This document shows, one piece after another, positions 34,333 to 45,842 of a DNA stretch of 47,847 nt (positions are counted from its first letter, which is position 1; each line of letters starts with the position of its first letter). Origin of the DNA: Clostridioides difficile CD160 (lineage in GTDB: Bacteria > Bacillota > Clostridia > Peptostreptococcales > Peptostreptococcaceae); NCBI RefSeq assembly GCF_000449425.2, contig NZ_AVHW01000101.1, forward strand, positions 1 to 47,847. The letters are read 5' to 3'. The translations under genes were made by a program, and so were the position numbers. The notes beneath the pieces are model-generated. The model saw only the letters and a list, made by a program, of their open reading frames with translations. It did not search any database and had not been told where the DNA came from.

Positions 34333-36149
34333 TAATTTTCTTCCTTCCTAAAAAAATTATAAACATTATCTGCAATGTTTTTATTCATTCCATCTACTTC
34401 TAGAAGTTCTTCCATAGTAGCTTTTTTTATAGCATCTACATCTTTAAAATGATTTAGTAATGATTTCTTTCTTTTTTCACCTATTCCTTGTATATCATCT
34501 AAGATAGATTTTGTCAAAGCTTTATTTCTTAAACTTCGATGATATGTTATCGCATAATTGTGAACCTCTTCTTGTATACTAGCAATAAATCTATATAAAT
34601 TGGTTGTTTTATCTAGCTCTATTTCTTTTTCTTTGCATATCAATCCTTTGGTTCTATGCTTATCATCTTTGTACATTCCCCAAAGAGGTATATCTACATC
34701 ATTAAGTTCTAATACTTTTTTTACTGCGCTAACCTGTCCTTTTCCACCATCCAATAATATCAAGTCAGGTAAATTTCCATGTTTTAATCTTCTATCTACA
34801 ATTTCAGCCATAGAATCATAATCATTAGGTCCAATGACTGTTTTTATTTTATATCTTCTGTATTCTTTTTTATCTTTTTTAGCATTTGTATATACTACCA
34901 TAGAACCAATCGAATCTACACCTTGTATATTTGATATGTCATAAGCCTCTATTCTTATTGGTAACTTTTCTAGATTTAATAGACGTTTTAATTCTTCCAA
35001 CGCTCCAATACTTTTTTCATATTTTCTTTTGTTCATGTCAGAAAACTTTTCAAGATACTCTACAGCATTTTTTCTTACCATTTCAACTAAGCTTTTCTTT
35101 TCTCCCTTTTGTGGAACTCTTATCGTTACTTTTTGACCTTTTTTTGACGATAACCATTCTTCTAATATAGAACTATCTTCTATCTCATCTTCTATAATTA
35201 ATTCTTTAGGTATATACTCTTGCTCATTGTAAAATTGTTTTACAAATGAACCTAATATAGAAGCTCTTGGGCTATCCATTACACCTTCTAGTATAAAGTG
35301 TTCCCTACCCACAATTTTACCATTTCTAATAAAAAATACTTGTACACAAGCCTCATTATGAGCTCTTGCCATTGCAACCACATCTTGATTTAAGTCACTT
35401 ACATTAGTATCTATTTTTTGCTTCTGTATCATTTCTTCTAGACTCTTTATTTTATCTCTATATACAGCAGCTTCCTCAAATCTAAAATTCATAGAACTCT
35501 CATTCATCTTTTCCTTTAAAAGCTCCATTAATTTTTCTTCTTTACCAGATAAACACATTATAATTTCTTCTATCATCTTTCCATATTCTTCTTTAGAAAC
35601 ATTTCCTGTACAAGGTCCTAGACATTTATTTATATGCAGATTCAAACAAGGTCTTGTTTTATTCTTTATTGCTTTTTCTATATCTATTTTACAACTTCTT
35701 ATTGGATATGTGCTACTTATAAGTTCCAAAGTATCATTCACAGCAGTTATATTAGTATATGGTCCAAAATACTTTGCCTTATCTTTAAGAACTCTTCTAA
35801 CTTTTAAGATTCTTGGGTAATCTTCATTTGTAGTTACTTTGATATATGGATAAGTTTTATCATCTCTAAGTACTACATTATACTTTGGTCTATATCTTTT
35901 TATTAGATTACATTCAAGTATTAATGCCTCTAACTCTGAATCCGTTATAATATACTCAAATTTATATATATTCTTAACCATAGATTTTACTTTAGATGTA
36001 TGGTTTTTTGAAGATTGAAAATACTGCCTTACCCTGTTTTTTAAAGATATGGCTTTTCCCACATATATTATATGGTCGTATTTGTCTTTCATTAAATATA
36101 CTCCGGGCTCAGAAGGTAATTTTTTTAAATGCTCTTGTATATCAAACAT
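34332..36149 (-). CDS. uvrC: UvrABC nuclease subunit UvrC
   Basis: About 605 aa from the ATG at 36149 (GGAGG five bases upstream). N-terminal GIY-YIG nuclease (GVYLMKDKYDHIIYVGKA), a UVR motif near 205 (RFEEAAVYRDKI), the RNase-H-like nuclease (IEAYDISNIQGVDSIGSMVV) and a C-terminal helix-hairpin-helix (IQGIGEKRKKSLLNHF). It makes both incisions in nucleotide excision repair. It lies 260 bp from uvrA and precedes hprK. A TATAAT at 36188-36183 is a possible -10. No LexA box was seen here, unlike uvrB. Confidence 0.95.
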   Translation of the reverse strand: MFDIQEHLKKLPSEPGVYLMKDKYDHIIYVGKAISLKNRVRQYFQSSKNHTSKVKSMVKNIYKFEYIITDSELEALILECNLIKRYRPKYNVVLRDDKTYPYIKVTTNEDYPRILKVRRVLKDKAKYFGPYTNITAVNDTLELISSTYPIRSCKIDIEKAIKNKTRPCLNLHINKCLGPCTGNVSKEEYGKMIEEIIMCLSGKEEKLMELLKEKMNESSMNFRFEEAAVYRDKIKSLEEMIQKQKIDTNVSDLNQDVVAMARAHNEACVQVFFIRNGKIVGREHFILEGVMDSPRASILGSFVKQFYNEQEYIPKELIIEDEIEDSSILEEWLSSKKGQKVTIRVPQKGEKKSLVEMVRKNAVEYLEKFSDMNKRKYEKSIGALEELKRLLNLEKLPIRIEAYDISNIQGVDSIGSMVVYTNAKKDKKEYRRYKIKTVIGPNDYDSMAEIVDRRLKHGNLPDLILLDGGKGQVSAVKKVLELNDVDIPLWGMYKDDKHRTKGLICKEKEIELDKTTNLYRFIASIQEEVHNYAITYHRSLRNKALTKSILDDIQGIGEKRKKSLLNHFKDVDAIKKATMEELLEVDGMNKNIADNVYNFFRKEEN

Positions 36150-36409
36150 CTCGCCCTCCAAAACATTAAATTTTATACTAAAATTATACCCTAAAATGTG
36201 AAATTTAAAAAGTTATACAATTTCCAGTACTCTAGACAAGTTAAAGTCCATATCCCCCTTCCATAATTGATTTAAAAACAAACCTAAATATGAAGAGTAA
36301 TATGGACTTTATACTTTTGTTGACTGTTTACAACTTATAGTTAACTAACTTCTAAAAGATGTAATTAACTTATATCTCTAATTTTAAGATTTATCACATT
36401 TTATATGAT
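36150..36409 (-). other. Spacer between uvrA and uvrC with hairpin
   Basis: TTAAAGTCCATA (36241-36252) pairs with TATGGACTTTA (36301-36311) around a 48-base loop. The loop contains GGAAGGGGGAT on the minus strand. It might be a folded RNA or terminator for uvrA (the stop is at 36410, about 100 bases before it). No gene was seen. Confidence 0.4.
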
Positions 36410-39235
36410 TTAAGAAAAATATTTCTTTAAAAATTGACCTGTATAAGACCCATCAACTTTAGATACTTCTTTTGGTGTTCCAGTTGCAACTACAGTTCCA
36501 CCTTTATCTCCACCTTCTGGTCCTAGGTCTATTACATAATCACAAGTCTTTATAACATCTAAATTATGCTCTATAACTATAATTGTATTTCCTGTATCTG
36601 CTAATCTTTGTAGCACTTGAATTAGCTTATCTACATCTGCCATATGAAGTCCAGTAGTAGGCTCATCTAATATATACAAGGTCTTCCCTGTTGGTCTTTT
36701 ACTAAGTTCAGCTGCTAATTTTATACGTTGTGCTTCTCCTCCTGATAATTGAGTTGAAGGCTGTCCTAATTTGATGTATGAAAGACCTACATCCATTAAA
36801 GTCTCTAGTTTTCTTTTTATATTCGGTATATTTTCAAAAAACTCAACAGCTTCTTCCACATTCATATCCAGTATGTCAGATATAGTTTTGTCTTTGTATT
36901 TTACTTGCAGTGTTTCTCTATTATATCTTTCACCCTTACAAATTTCACAAGGAACATATACATCAGGTAAGAAATGCATTTCTATTTTTATTATTCCATC
37001 ACCCTTACAAGCTTCACATCTTCCACCTTTTACATTGAAACTAAATCTTCCTTTTTTATAACCTCTTGCTTTAGCTTCATTAGTTGCTGCAAAAATATCT
37101 CTTATAAAGTCAAATACACCTGTATAAGTTGCAGGGTTTGAACGAGGTGTTCTTCCAATTGGGCTTTGGTCTATATTTATAACTTTATCTATGTTTTCAA
37201 TTCCTTTTATTTCCTTATGTTTACCAGCTCTTTGTTTAAGTCTATTTACTTTACTTGCAACACCTTTGTAAAGTATATCATTTATCAATGTACTTTTCCC
37301 AGAACCTGAAACACCTGTTATACATGTAAACTTACCTAATGGGAATTTTATATCTATATTTTTTAGATTATTTTCTGATGCTTTGACTATTTCTATAAAA
37401 TTTCCATTTCCTTCTCTAGTAGTCTCAGGAAGTAATATTTGTTTTTTACCACTTAGATACTGACCTGTTATTGAGTTTTCATTTTCAATTATTTCATCCA
37501 AAGTACCCTGTGCAACTATCTCACCACCATGTATACCTGCACCTGGCCCAATATCTAAAACATAATCAGCTTCTCTCATTGTATCTTCATCATGCTCTAC
37601 AACAATTAAGGTATTTCCTAAGTCTGTTAGGTGTCTAAGAGTACCTATAAGCCTATCATTGTCTCTTTGATGAAGTCCTATACTTGGCTCATCAAGTACA
37701 TATAAAACTCCAACCAATGCAGAACCTATTTGAGTTGCTAATCTTATACGTTGTGCTTCTCCTCCTGATAGAGTTCCAGCCTTTCTTGATAAATTTAAAT
37801 AATCAAGACCTACATCTCTTAAGAACATAGCTCTTCCTTTTATTTCTTTTATAATCTCATGAGCTATAAACCTCTGTTTCTCTGTAAGATTTATATTTTC
37901 CATAAAGTCAATCAATTCATTTACAGATAAGTTTGTAACTTCCATTATGTTTTTTCCATCAACTAAAACAGATAAAACTTCTTTTTTAAGTCTCATCCCT
38001 TTACATTTTGGACATGGTCTTTCTGCCATATATTCTTCAATCTTATCTCTCATGTACTCTGAGTTGGTTTCTCTATATCTTCTCTCTAAGTTTACTATTA
38101 CACCTTCAAAATATGACTTATAATTTCTAGTTCCTCCAAATTTTGATTCATAAGTAAACTCTACAATTATATTGTCTTTGCCATAAAGTAATTCCTCAAC
38201 AAAATCCTCTGGTAAATCTTTAAATGGAGTTGTCAAAGATACATTAAAATGTTCTGCTAAGCTTTTTATCATTTTACTATAATAAGTATCATCATTAACA
38301 CCAGTTGACCCCCATGCTGCAACTGCACCTTGTTTTATTGATAAGTCTTTATTTGGTACTACTAATTCCGGGTCTACTTCTTTACTTTCTCCAAGACCAT
38401 TACAAACATCACAAGCACCAAAAGGAGCATTAAATGAGAACATTCTTGGAGATAATTCTTCTATCCCAATTCCATGTTCTGGGCATGCAAATTTAGTTGA
38501 AAAAAGAATTTCCTCTCCATCTATTATTTGTGCTATTACAAGACCATCAGATAACTTAACTGCAGTCTCAATTGAATCTGCCAATCTAGATTCAATTCCA
38601 TCTTTAATTACTATTCTGTCTACTACAACTTCTATACTATGTTTTTGATTCTTATTTAAATCTATATCATCACTAACTTCATAGTTTTCACCATCAACTC
38701 TAACTCTTACAAATCCTTCTTTTTTGATATTATCAAAAACCTTTTTATGTGTACCTTTTTGTCCTCTAACAATTGGTGAAAGTATCTGTAATTTCGTTCT
38801 ATCTGGAAAATCTAGCATTTTATCAACTATTTCTTGAATAGTCATCTGGCTTATTTTTTCACCACATGTAGGACAATATACATCTCCTACTCTTGCAAAT
38901 AATAATCTTAAATAGTCATATATTTCTGTTACTGTTCCAACAGTAGAACGCGGGTTTTTTGAAGTAGTCTTCTGATCAATTGATATAGCTGGTGACAACC
39001 CCTCAATATATTCTACATTTGGCTTTTCCATTTGACCTAAAAATTGTCTAGCATATGCAGATAAACTCTCTACATATCTTCTTTGACCTTCTGCATATAT
39101 TGTATCAAATGCTAAAGAAGACTTTCCAGAACCCGATAATCCTGTAAAAACAATAAATTTGTCTCTCGGTAATTCTAAATCTACATTTTTTAAATTATGC
39201 TCTTTTGCTCCTCTTATTATAATTTTATCTTCCAT
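36410..39235 (-). CDS. uvrA: UvrABC subunit UvrA
   Basis: 941 aa with two ABC ATPase halves. The first Walker A is [13 protein letters not shown] and the second is [13 protein letters not shown] near residue 643; both LSGGEAQRI signatures are present. Three zinc-binding segments are seen: CPTCGEK, CPKCKGM and CEACKGDG…CEICKGE. It finds DNA damage and loads UvrB. It lies 18 bp after uvrB in the same operon. Confidence 0.97.
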   Translation of the reverse strand: MEDKIIIRGAKEHNLKNVDLELPRDKFIVFTGLSGSGKSSLAFDTIYAEGQRRYVESLSAYARQFLGQMEKPNVEYIEGLSPAISIDQKTTSKNPRSTVGTVTEIYDYLRLLFARVGDVYCPTCGEKISQMTIQEIVDKMLDFPDRTKLQILSPIVRGQKGTHKKVFDNIKKEGFVRVRVDGENYEVSDDIDLNKNQKHSIEVVVDRIVIKDGIESRLADSIETAVKLSDGLVIAQIIDGEEILFSTKFACPEHGIGIEELSPRMFSFNAPFGACDVCNGLGESKEVDPELVVPNKDLSIKQGAVAAWGSTGVNDDTYYSKMIKSLAEHFNVSLTTPFKDLPEDFVEELLYGKDNIIVEFTYESKFGGTRNYKSYFEGVIVNLERRYRETNSEYMRDKIEEYMAERPCPKCKGMRLKKEVLSVLVDGKNIMEVTNLSVNELIDFMENINLTEKQRFIAHEIIKEIKGRAMFLRDVGLDYLNLSRKAGTLSGGEAQRIRLATQIGSALVGVLYVLDEPSIGLHQRDNDRLIGTLRHLTDLGNTLIVVEHDEDTMREADYVLDIGPGAGIHGGEIVAQGTLDEIIENENSITGQYLSGKKQILLPETTREGNGNFIEIVKASENNLKNIDIKFPLGKFTCITGVSGSGKSTLINDILYKGVASKVNRLKQRAGKHKEIKGIENIDKVINIDQSPIGRTPRSNPATYTGVFDFIRDIFAATNEAKARGYKKGRFSFNVKGGRCEACKGDGIIKIEMHFLPDVYVPCEICKGERYNRETLQVKYKDKTISDILDMNVEEAVEFFENIPNIKRKLETLMDVGLSYIKLGQPSTQLSGGEAQRIKLAAELSKRPTGKTLYILDEPTTGLHMADVDKLIQVLQRLADTGNTIIVIEHNLDVIKTCDYVIDLGPEGGDKGGTVVATGTPKEVSKVDGSYTGQFLKKYFS

Positions 39236-39253
39236 AATGTTGTTTTTACCTTT

Positions 39254-41224
39254 CTATTTTTCCAATTTTTCTTCTAATTGTTTTACTTTATCTCTAAGTT
39301 CTGCTGCTCTCTCAAATTGTAAGTTTTGAGCAGCTTCCATCATCTCTGATTTTAATTTTTCTATATTATCTCTTATCTCATCTTTATCATCTGTGTCAGA
39401 TATTCCATATACAACTTCTTCCTCCGCTACCTTAGTAGCTTCTATACTATCTCTTATACTTTTCTGTATAGTTTTAGGGGTAATGTCATGTTCTTTATTA
39501 TATAGATTTTGTATATCTCTTCTTCTCTTTGTTTCATCAATAGCATTTTGCATTGAGTTAGTTATTCTGTCTGCATACATAATTACTCTTCCATTTTCAT
39601 TTCTAGCTGCACGTCCAATAGTCTGTATTAATGCTGTTTCGGAACGTAAGAAACCTTCTTTATCTGCATCTAAAATTGCTATAAGTGAAACTTCTGGTAT
39701 ATCCAATCCTTCTCTAAGTAGATTTATTCCTACAAGTACATCAAACTTTCCTAGTCTTAAATCTCTTATGATTTCTGTTCTTTCTAATGTAACTATATCT
39801 GAATGTAAATATTTAACTTTTATCCCTATCTCTTTAAGATAATTAGTCAAGTCCTCACTCATTTTTTTAGTTAAAGTGGTTATAAGCACTCTTTCATTTT
39901 TTTCTATAGTTTTGGTTATCTCTCCTACCAAATTGTCTATTTGATTATTAATAGGTCTTACTTCTACAATTGGGTCTAAAAGTCCAGTTGGTCTTATTAT
40001 CTGTTCTGCTATAGTTTCTGAATGTTGAATTTCATAAGGCCCTGGTGTAGCACTTACAAACAACATTTGATTTATATTTCCTTCAAATTCTTGAAAGTTT
40101 AATGGTCTATTATCAAGTGCAGAAGGTAATCTAAATCCATTCTCTATAAGAGATGTTTTCCTAGACCTATCCCCTGCATACATACCTCTTACTTGTGGTA
40201 TAGTAACATGTGCCTCATCTACAATTATTAAATAATCATCTGGAAAGAAATCCATTAATGTATATGGTTTTTCTCCTTCTGACCTACCTGTAATATGTCT
40301 TGAGTAGTTCTCTATGCCTTGACAAAAACCTATTTCTTTTAGCATCTCTATATCGTACTTTGTTCTTTGTTCAATTCTTTGCGCTTCTAAAAGTCTATCA
40401 TTTTCCTTGAAAGATTTGATTTGTTCTTGAAGCTCGTCTTCTATTTCTACAATTGCCTTTTCAATTCTTTCTGGTGTTGTTACATAGTGAGATGCTGGGA
40501 ATATAACAATGTGATTTCTAGTACCAACAATCTTTCCTGTTACATAATCAATCTCTGTTATTCTATCTACCTCATCACCAAAAAATTCTATTCTTATTGC
40601 TTTTTCATCGTTACTTGCTGGAAATATCTCTAGTATATCTCCTCTAACTCTAAAAGTTCCTCTTGTAAAATTTATGTCATTTCTCTCATATTGTATCTCT
40701 ATTAACTTTTTTATTACATCATCTCTGTCTCTTTGCATACCTGGTCTTATAGATAACATAAGTTCTTTATAGTCTTTTGGGTCTCCAAGTCCATATATAC
40801 AAGATACAGATGATATTATTATAGTATCTCTTCTCTCTAAAATAGATGCCGTAGCAGAATGTCGAAGTTTGTCTATTTCATCATTTATGCTTGCATCTTT
40901 TTCTATATAAGTGTCACTGTGAGCTACATATGCTTCTGGTTGATAGTAATCATAGTAACTTACAAAATATTCAACTGCATTGTCTGGGAAAAATTCTTTA
41001 AACTCACTGTAAAGCTGTGCCGCTAGTGTCTTATTGTGAGCCATTATTAGGGTAGGTTTCTTAACTTGTTGAATGATGTTTGCCATTGTGAATGTTTTTC
41101 CTGAACCCGTTACTCCTAACAATGTCGAAAATTTCTCATTTCTATTTATAGAATCCACTATTGATTTAATAGCTTCTGGTTGGTCACCTGTAGGTTTGAA
41201 GTCTGATTTTATTTTAAAATCCAC
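39254..41224 (-). CDS. uvrB: UvrABC subunit UvrB
   Basis: About 656 aa. The GTG at 41224 ([19 protein letters not shown]) is preferred: AGGAGTG precedes it, while the upstream ATG (41248) lies within the LexA box and ribosome-site region. Walker A is GVTGSGKTF, the damage-binding beta-hairpin has [10 protein letters not shown], helicase motifs include DEAH and QTIGRAARN, and the C-terminal UVR domain is [19 protein letters not shown]. It verifies damage and recruits UvrC. Confidence 0.96.
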   Translation of the reverse strand: MDFKIKSDFKPTGDQPEAIKSIVDSINRNEKFSTLLGVTGSGKTFTMANIIQQVKKPTLIMAHNKTLAAQLYSEFKEFFPDNAVEYFVSYYDYYQPEAYVAHSDTYIEKDASINDEIDKLRHSATASILERRDTIIISSVSCIYGLGDPKDYKELMLSIRPGMQRDRDDVIKKLIEIQYERNDINFTRGTFRVRGDILEIFPASNDEKAIRIEFFGDEVDRITEIDYVTGKIVGTRNHIVIFPASHYVTTPERIEKAIVEIEDELQEQIKSFKENDRLLEAQRIEQRTKYDIEMLKEIGFCQGIENYSRHITGRSEGEKPYTLMDFFPDDYLIIVDEAHVTIPQVRGMYAGDRSRKTSLIENGFRLPSALDNRPLNFQEFEGNINQMLFVSATPGPYEIQHSETIAEQIIRPTGLLDPIVEVRPINNQIDNLVGEITKTIEKNERVLITTLTKKMSEDLTNYLKEIGIKVKYLHSDIVTLERTEIIRDLRLGKFDVLVGINLLREGLDIPEVSLIAILDADKEGFLRSETALIQTIGRAARNENGRVIMYADRITNSMQNAIDETKRRRDIQNLYNKEHDITPKTIQKSIRDSIEATKVAEEEVVYGISDTDDKDEIRDNIEKLKSEMMEAAQNLQFERAAELRDKVKQLEEKLEK

Positions 41225-41242
41225 AGTATCACTCCTTTTTTC

Positions 41243-41254
41243 GAACATTAGTTC
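41243..41254 (-). promoter_or_regulatory. LexA (SOS) box upstream of uvrBA
   Basis: On the minus strand GAAC-TAAT-GTTC matches the Gram-positive LexA core (GAAC-N4-GTTC). It lies about 13 bases after a TATAAT -10 (41272-41267) and before the ribosome site, where LexA would block transcription. SOS induction of uvrBA is expected. Confidence 0.82.
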
Positions 41255-41345
41255 CTAATATTTATTATTATATCATACCTTTCTAAAATTGTTTAAGTTA
41301 TTTTAAATATTTTACCCATTTAAATTTTACTTAAATCTAAAATAT

Positions 41346-41378
41346 AAAAAAAGACTTCTATCTTTACAATAGAAGTCT
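41346..41378 (-). terminator. Terminator of the ugp-like operon
   Basis: AGACTTCTAT/ATAGAAGTCT stem with a 7-base loop followed by seven T on the minus strand, 33 bases after the phosphodiesterase stop. Confidence 0.9.
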
Positions 41379-41410
41379 ATAATACATGGAAAATAAATAC
41401 TTTATTTAAC

Positions 41411-42673
41411 TTATATAACAAAATCAAACGCTTCTTTTTCAACTCCATCTAGCTTTAAATCAAATATCTTTAATATAGTTGATGCATGTGCTCTCAAATC
41501 TCCGTTCTCTATAACCACACCACTTTTAATATTAGGTCCAAAAGCTATAAATGGAGGTCTATTACCTTTAGTAGGTAAATGACCATGTGTCGCAACAGCA
41601 AACTTGTAATCTTTTATATCCGAATCCTTTATAATATTTCCTTCTAAATCATTACCAAATGAAATTCCTTCAATACCTTCAATTACCATTTCGAAATCAC
41701 CTTCAAGACCAAGTTCAGATGCTTCCTCTTTGCTAAAAATAGTCTCTATGAATAATTCTTCTTTAAATTCTTCAAGCAGTTCTCTTAGCTCGGTTAATCT
41801 ATCTAAGTTATTTACTATTATCTGAGCTGATATACCAGAGGAATTTACATAGGCATCAAAATTTTTAACTTCTCCATCTTCTACTGTTATAAATCCTCTT
41901 GATTTAAGTAAGATATTTGGATTTATAACTTTATCAACTCTAAGATGACCATGGTCTCCAAGTATTATAAAGTTTGTATCTTCATATGTACCCGCATCTT
42001 TTGTAGCTTGAATTATATCTCCTAACCATTCATCATTCATTTTCAATGCTTTATCTACTTGCTCATTAAATAGACCATAATTGTGTCTTGTGTGGTCCAA
42101 TGTAGCCAAATGTATCAACATTAAATCTGGCTTATAGTCCTTTATAATATCTACTGTACAGTTTACTCCAAACAAATCCATGTTAGGTTCTAACTTCCAA
42201 TCAATATAATGACAATGTTTATTGTAAATACCATCCATTATAATCTTACTAGAACTTTTTTCAAAAGTATCTCTTGGATTATCTTCTCTATTAGGAGCCC
42301 ATATTTCTGCAATATTATAGTCTATATTTGGATTTGCTCCCATTACAGGCCATAATACGCTAGAGGTAGTTAGATTGTTTTCTTTTGCTACGTCTACAAT
42401 AGTTTTTACTTTTATATCTTTTGAATACCAGTACCAATCTTTATTTTCTTTATTGGGGTCAAATTTTTCATTATGATATATACCATGTTTTTTCGGGTAT
42501 ACTCCTGTAACCATACTAGTATGGCATGGATATGTTAAAGTAGGATATATACAATTTATATTTTTTACTATAGAACAATTCTCTAATATAGATTTAAAAT
42601 TTGGTAGATTTTTTACGAATTCCAAGTCTTTTTCAAATAAAGAATCCACTGATAATACTATAACTTTTGTCAT
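41411..42673 (-). CDS. Alkaline-phosphatase superfamily phosphodiesterase
   Basis: 420 aa. Metal and nucleophile residues of type I phosphodiesterase/nucleotide pyrophosphatases: VLSVDSL, a threonine nucleophile segment TYPCHTSMVTG near residue 48, LATLDHTRH, LGDHGH near 245, and ATHGHLPT. No signal peptide, so it is probably cytosolic. It is the last gene of an ABC uptake operon and may cleave the imported phosphodiester (for example a glycerophosphodiester), but the exact substrate is unknown. Confidence 0.85.
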   Translation of the reverse strand: MTKVIVLSVDSLFEKDLEFVKNLPNFKSILENCSIVKNINCIYPTLTYPCHTSMVTGVYPKKHGIYHNEKFDPNKENKDWYWYSKDIKVKTIVDVAKENNLTTSSVLWPVMGANPNIDYNIAEIWAPNREDNPRDTFEKSSSKIIMDGIYNKHCHYIDWKLEPNMDLFGVNCTVDIIKDYKPDLMLIHLATLDHTRHNYGLFNEQVDKALKMNDEWLGDIIQATKDAGTYEDTNFIILGDHGHLRVDKVINPNILLKSRGFITVEDGEVKNFDAYVNSSGISAQIIVNNLDRLTELRELLEEFKEELFIETIFSKEEASELGLEGDFEMVIEGIEGISFGNDLEGNIIKDSDIKDYKFAVATHGHLPTKGNRPPFIAFGPNIKSGVVIENGDLRAHASTILKIFDLKLDGVEKEAFDFVI

Positions 42674-42734
42674 TTACATTACCTCTTCATTCATATATTA
42701 TTAAATACTTTTAATCAGCTACAGGTCTACATAA

Positions 42735-44039
42735 TTATTTATTTGTTTTATCTATCACTGCTTGCATTGCAGAAATTCCTTTACTTACTGCATCTTTTGG
42801 AGATATATTTAAATCAGTAAGTCCCTTTTTAATCTCATCCATTAACTTATCAGTTGCTTCTTTATATCCATTTAGCATTGGAAGTGCGACAGCATATTGT
42901 AATTGGTCAGTTGCAACTTTGTATTGAGGTTTTTCTTTATATAGTGTTTGTAATTTTTCTGACTTAGTTGCATCTTCAGTTGTTGGTAAGTACCCTGTTG
43001 ATGAACTGAATTGAACTATCTTGTCTGTTTGAGTCATCCATTTTATAAACTCTGCACTTGCTTCTTTTTCTTTATCTGTTCCACCTTCAAGCATAACTAG
43101 GTTTGCTCCACCTGTAGGAGTTGCGTATTTTTGATTCTTTGGTAAAAATGCTGTTGATATTTCAAATTTACCTTCTGTTTGTTGCATAAGTCCTGCTAAA
43201 TCTGCTGTTGATGTAAATATCATACCTACTTTACCATTTACAAAGTCTTGTTTTGCCACATCCCAAGCATTATAATCTTCACCAGGAGGCATTTTCATTA
43301 TTCCATCTTTCATCATATCTTGCCAGAATTTAACTGGCGCTTGTCCTGCTTCATTATTAAATGCTACTTTTTTACCATTAGCTATTTCTCCACCACTTTG
43401 CATTACCATAGCTTCATAAAACCAAATGTCTATTGGTGTTTCAAAACCATAAGTATCTTCTGATTTATTTGTCATTTTACTAGAATACTCTTTAAGCTCT
43501 TCCCATGATTTTGGACCTGAAGGGTCAAGATCTGCTTTAGTTGCCATATCTTTATTTATGTATAATATTGGTGTACTTCTGTTAAATGGCATTCCAACAA
43601 ACTTATTTTCATAATAGGAATTTGTTAAAAGACCAGAAAAAAATCTTTCTTGGTATGTTTTATCAAAATACTTGCTCATATCTACTAAAGCACCTGCCGA
43701 TGCAAATGTACCTGTTTGAGTTATTTCTAATAATGTTACATCTGGTTGGTCTTTAGAAGTTAAGGCTGCCTGTAATTTTGTTGCATTTTCATAATAATCT
43801 TTCTGTTTCAACATATTTACCTGTACATCCTTATGTTCACTATTAAACTGGTCAACCATTTTTTGTGCAGTTTCACCATTAGTTCCACCTAAAGGGGCCC
43901 AGAAATCTATCTTTGTAATATTGCTATCAGTCTTTTCCCCTTTAGATGCATTTGAATCATTAGAATTTGAACACCCAACTAAAGAACCTAATAATAATGT
44001 TATTGCTAATCCTGTTGCTAGTTTTCTTTTAAGCTTCAT
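42735..44039 (-). CDS. Solute-binding lipoprotein, UgpB-like
   Basis: About 434 aa from the ATG at 44039 (GGAGG six bases upstream). A lipoprotein signal peptide with lipobox LVGC and an SNSND linker follows a basic start. The body is a family 1 solute-binding protein: WAPLGGTNGETAQKMVDQFN resembles UgpB and the sugar-binding group. It is exposed on the outer face of the membrane and delivers substrate to the two permeases. Glycerol-3-phosphate or a glycerophosphodiester is suggested by the phosphodiesterase partner. Confidence 0.87.
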   Translation of the reverse strand: MKLKRKLATGLAITLLLGSLVGCSNSNDSNASKGEKTDSNITKIDFWAPLGGTNGETAQKMVDQFNSEHKDVQVNMLKQKDYYENATKLQAALTSKDQPDVTLLEITQTGTFASAGALVDMSKYFDKTYQERFFSGLLTNSYYENKFVGMPFNRSTPILYINKDMATKADLDPSGPKSWEELKEYSSKMTNKSEDTYGFETPIDIWFYEAMVMQSGGEIANGKKVAFNNEAGQAPVKFWQDMMKDGIMKMPPGEDYNAWDVAKQDFVNGKVGMIFTSTADLAGLMQQTEGKFEISTAFLPKNQKYATPTGGANLVMLEGGTDKEKEASAEFIKWMTQTDKIVQFSSSTGYLPTTEDATKSEKLQTLYKEKPQYKVATDQLQYAVALPMLNGYKEATDKLMDEIKKGLTDLNISPKDAVSKGISAMQAVIDKTNK

Positions 44040-44069
44040 TTTCATCCTCCAAATTTAGTCTTTAATTTT

Positions 44070-44930
44070 TTATTTTATTCCTGAATACATAAAGGCTTCT
44101 TTTACCTTTTTATTTGCAAATATATATACAAGAATTATTGGTAAAATTAGAATTATATTTCCTGCCATTATTACATTCCATGCAGTAATTCCTTCTGAAG
44201 ATTTAAGAAGTGCTACTCCTATTGGTAAAGTTCTTATGGCATCTGTGTTTGTCATTACTAGAGGCCAGAAGTAATTGTTCCAATGATATATAAAATTGAA
44301 TAATATAAATGTTATTACTGCTGGTTTAGCCATGGGAACCATTATTTTAAACATTATTTTTAAATCAGAAGCATTATCTAGTTTAGCTGCTTCAATAATC
44401 TCATCTGAAATCTGCATAAAATTTTGTCTAAGCAAGAATATACCAAATGAAGATGTCATAAATGGAATTATAAGAGGAACATATGTATTTATAAATCCAA
44501 ACTTACTCATCATCATATATACTGGTAGAAAAGTTACTTGTGGCGGAATCATAAGTCCCATAAGCAAAAGCCCAAATAGTGCCTTCTCACCTTTAAATTT
44601 AATTTTAGAAAATGCATACGCTGCTGGAACCATCACTAAAAACTGTATAATTAAAACACTTCCTGTTACAAATACACTATTTAGTAAATATCTAAAAAAT
44701 GGACCTGAATTCCATGCTGTACTATAATTTTCTAGCACTATATCATTTGGTATAATAGTAGGGGGTAATTGCATCATTTCTTGTGGATTTTTAAAAGATG
44801 TTGATAACATCCATATAAAAGGGAATATAAATATTGCAGATAAAAGTAGTAAAATTAATACTTCTATTGATTTTGATGCTATTTTTTTTATATCAACTTT
44901 ATCTTTTTTGATGGGTTGTATAATATCCAT
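44070..44930 (-). CDS. ABC uptake permease, UgpE/MalG-like
   Basis: 286 aa with six membrane helices. The EAA loop reads EAAKLDNASDLKIMFKIMVPMAKPAV near residue 185, the contact for the ATPase. SYKNPQEM-type segment (STSFKNPQEMM) near the N-terminus is typical of carbohydrate/Ugp permeases. It pairs with the adjacent permease and shares their orientation with short gaps. Confidence 0.9.
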   Translation of the reverse strand: MDIIQPIKKDKVDIKKIASKSIEVLILLLLSAIFIFPFIWMLSTSFKNPQEMMQLPPTIIPNDIVLENYSTAWNSGPFFRYLLNSVFVTGSVLIIQFLVMVPAAYAFSKIKFKGEKALFGLLLMGLMIPPQVTFLPVYMMMSKFGFINTYVPLIIPFMTSSFGIFLLRQNFMQISDEIIEAAKLDNASDLKIMFKIMVPMAKPAVITFILFNFIYHWNNYFWPLVMTNTDAIRTLPIGVALLKSSEGITAWNVIMAGNIILILPIILVYIFANKKVKEAFMYSGIK

Positions 44931-44972
44931 TTTCTCCTCCTTCTTGATAGACCTTATAGTGTCTATTTCTCT

Positions 44973-45842
44973 TTATTGATAGTGAACTTTCTTTGACAGT
45001 AATCTGAAATTAGCATATGTAGCAATCATAACTATAGCCAGTAAAAACATACTCGCTGCACTTGCTTGTCCTATATCATAATATATAAATCCAGACTCAT
45101 ATATATAGTAAGATAACATGTTGGTTGAACCTAGTGGACCACCTTGTGTCATTATACTTATTTCATCAAATACTTGAAATGATGCAGTTGTTGTTGTTAT
45201 CATAAGAAAAAATATTGTTGGTGACAATAATGGCAATGTCACTTTAAAGAAATTTGTTATCTTGTTTGCATTATCTAGTTTAGATGCCTCATATATATAG
45301 TTTGGTATAGATTTAAGACCTGATAACACGATTAAAATATTGTATCCAAGTGTTTTCCATATCCCTATTAGAATAAGTGACATTAAAGCTGAACTTTCAC
45401 TTGAAAGCCATTTTGATGTTGGTAAATGCAGTGTTGACAGTATCCAGTTTAAAAAGCCATATTGTGGCTCCATAATCCAAAGCCACAATACAGCTACAGA
45501 TACTAGTGAAATTACATGTGGTGTAAAGATTATACTTTGTGTCAAATTGTGTATTATAGAGTTTTTATTTAACCAAACAGCAAGTACTACAGCTAATGAG
45601 ATAGATATAGCCACCATAAAAAAAGTATAAATTGCAGTATTCGTTATAGTCTGTATGAATTCTGGATTCTTTAAGAGTTCTGTATAGTTGTTTAAACCTA
45701 CATTTTCAAAAGTTGAACTAAGAAGACTACCTGATTTGAAACTTAGAGATATTGTCTTAATTATTGGATATACTATAAACAATAGAGTTCCTATAATAGC
45801 AGGTGTTATATATAAATAGGCTTTATTAAATCGCTTTTTCAT
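44973..45842 (-). CDS. ABC uptake permease, UgpA/MalF-like
   Basis: 289 aa with six membrane helices. The EAA loop is EASKLDNANKITNFFKVTLPLLSP. AAAGGAG lies upstream of its ATG, which overlaps the end of the ATPase gene by 17 bp, so the two are coupled. Confidence 0.9.
   Translation of the reverse strand: MKKRFNKAYLYITPAIIGTLLFIVYPIIKTISLSFKSGSLLSSTFENVGLNNYTELLKNPEFIQTITNTAIYTFFMVAISISLAVVLAVWLNKNSIIHNLTQSIIFTPHVISLVSVAVLWLWIMEPQYGFLNWILSTLHLPTSKWLSSESSALMSLILIGIWKTLGYNILIVLSGLKSIPNYIYEASKLDNANKITNFFKVTLPLLSPTIFFLMITTTTASFQVFDEISIMTQGGPLGSTNMLSYYIYESGFIYYDIGQASAASMFLLAIVMIATYANFRLLSKKVHYQ

Noticed and set aside
39393..39842. 149-codon plus-strand frame inside uvrB
   Set aside because: Antisense shadow of the conserved UvrB helicase region.
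44296..44727. 143-codon plus-strand frame inside the UgpE-like gene
   Set aside because: Antisense shadow of a membrane permease; no start signal.
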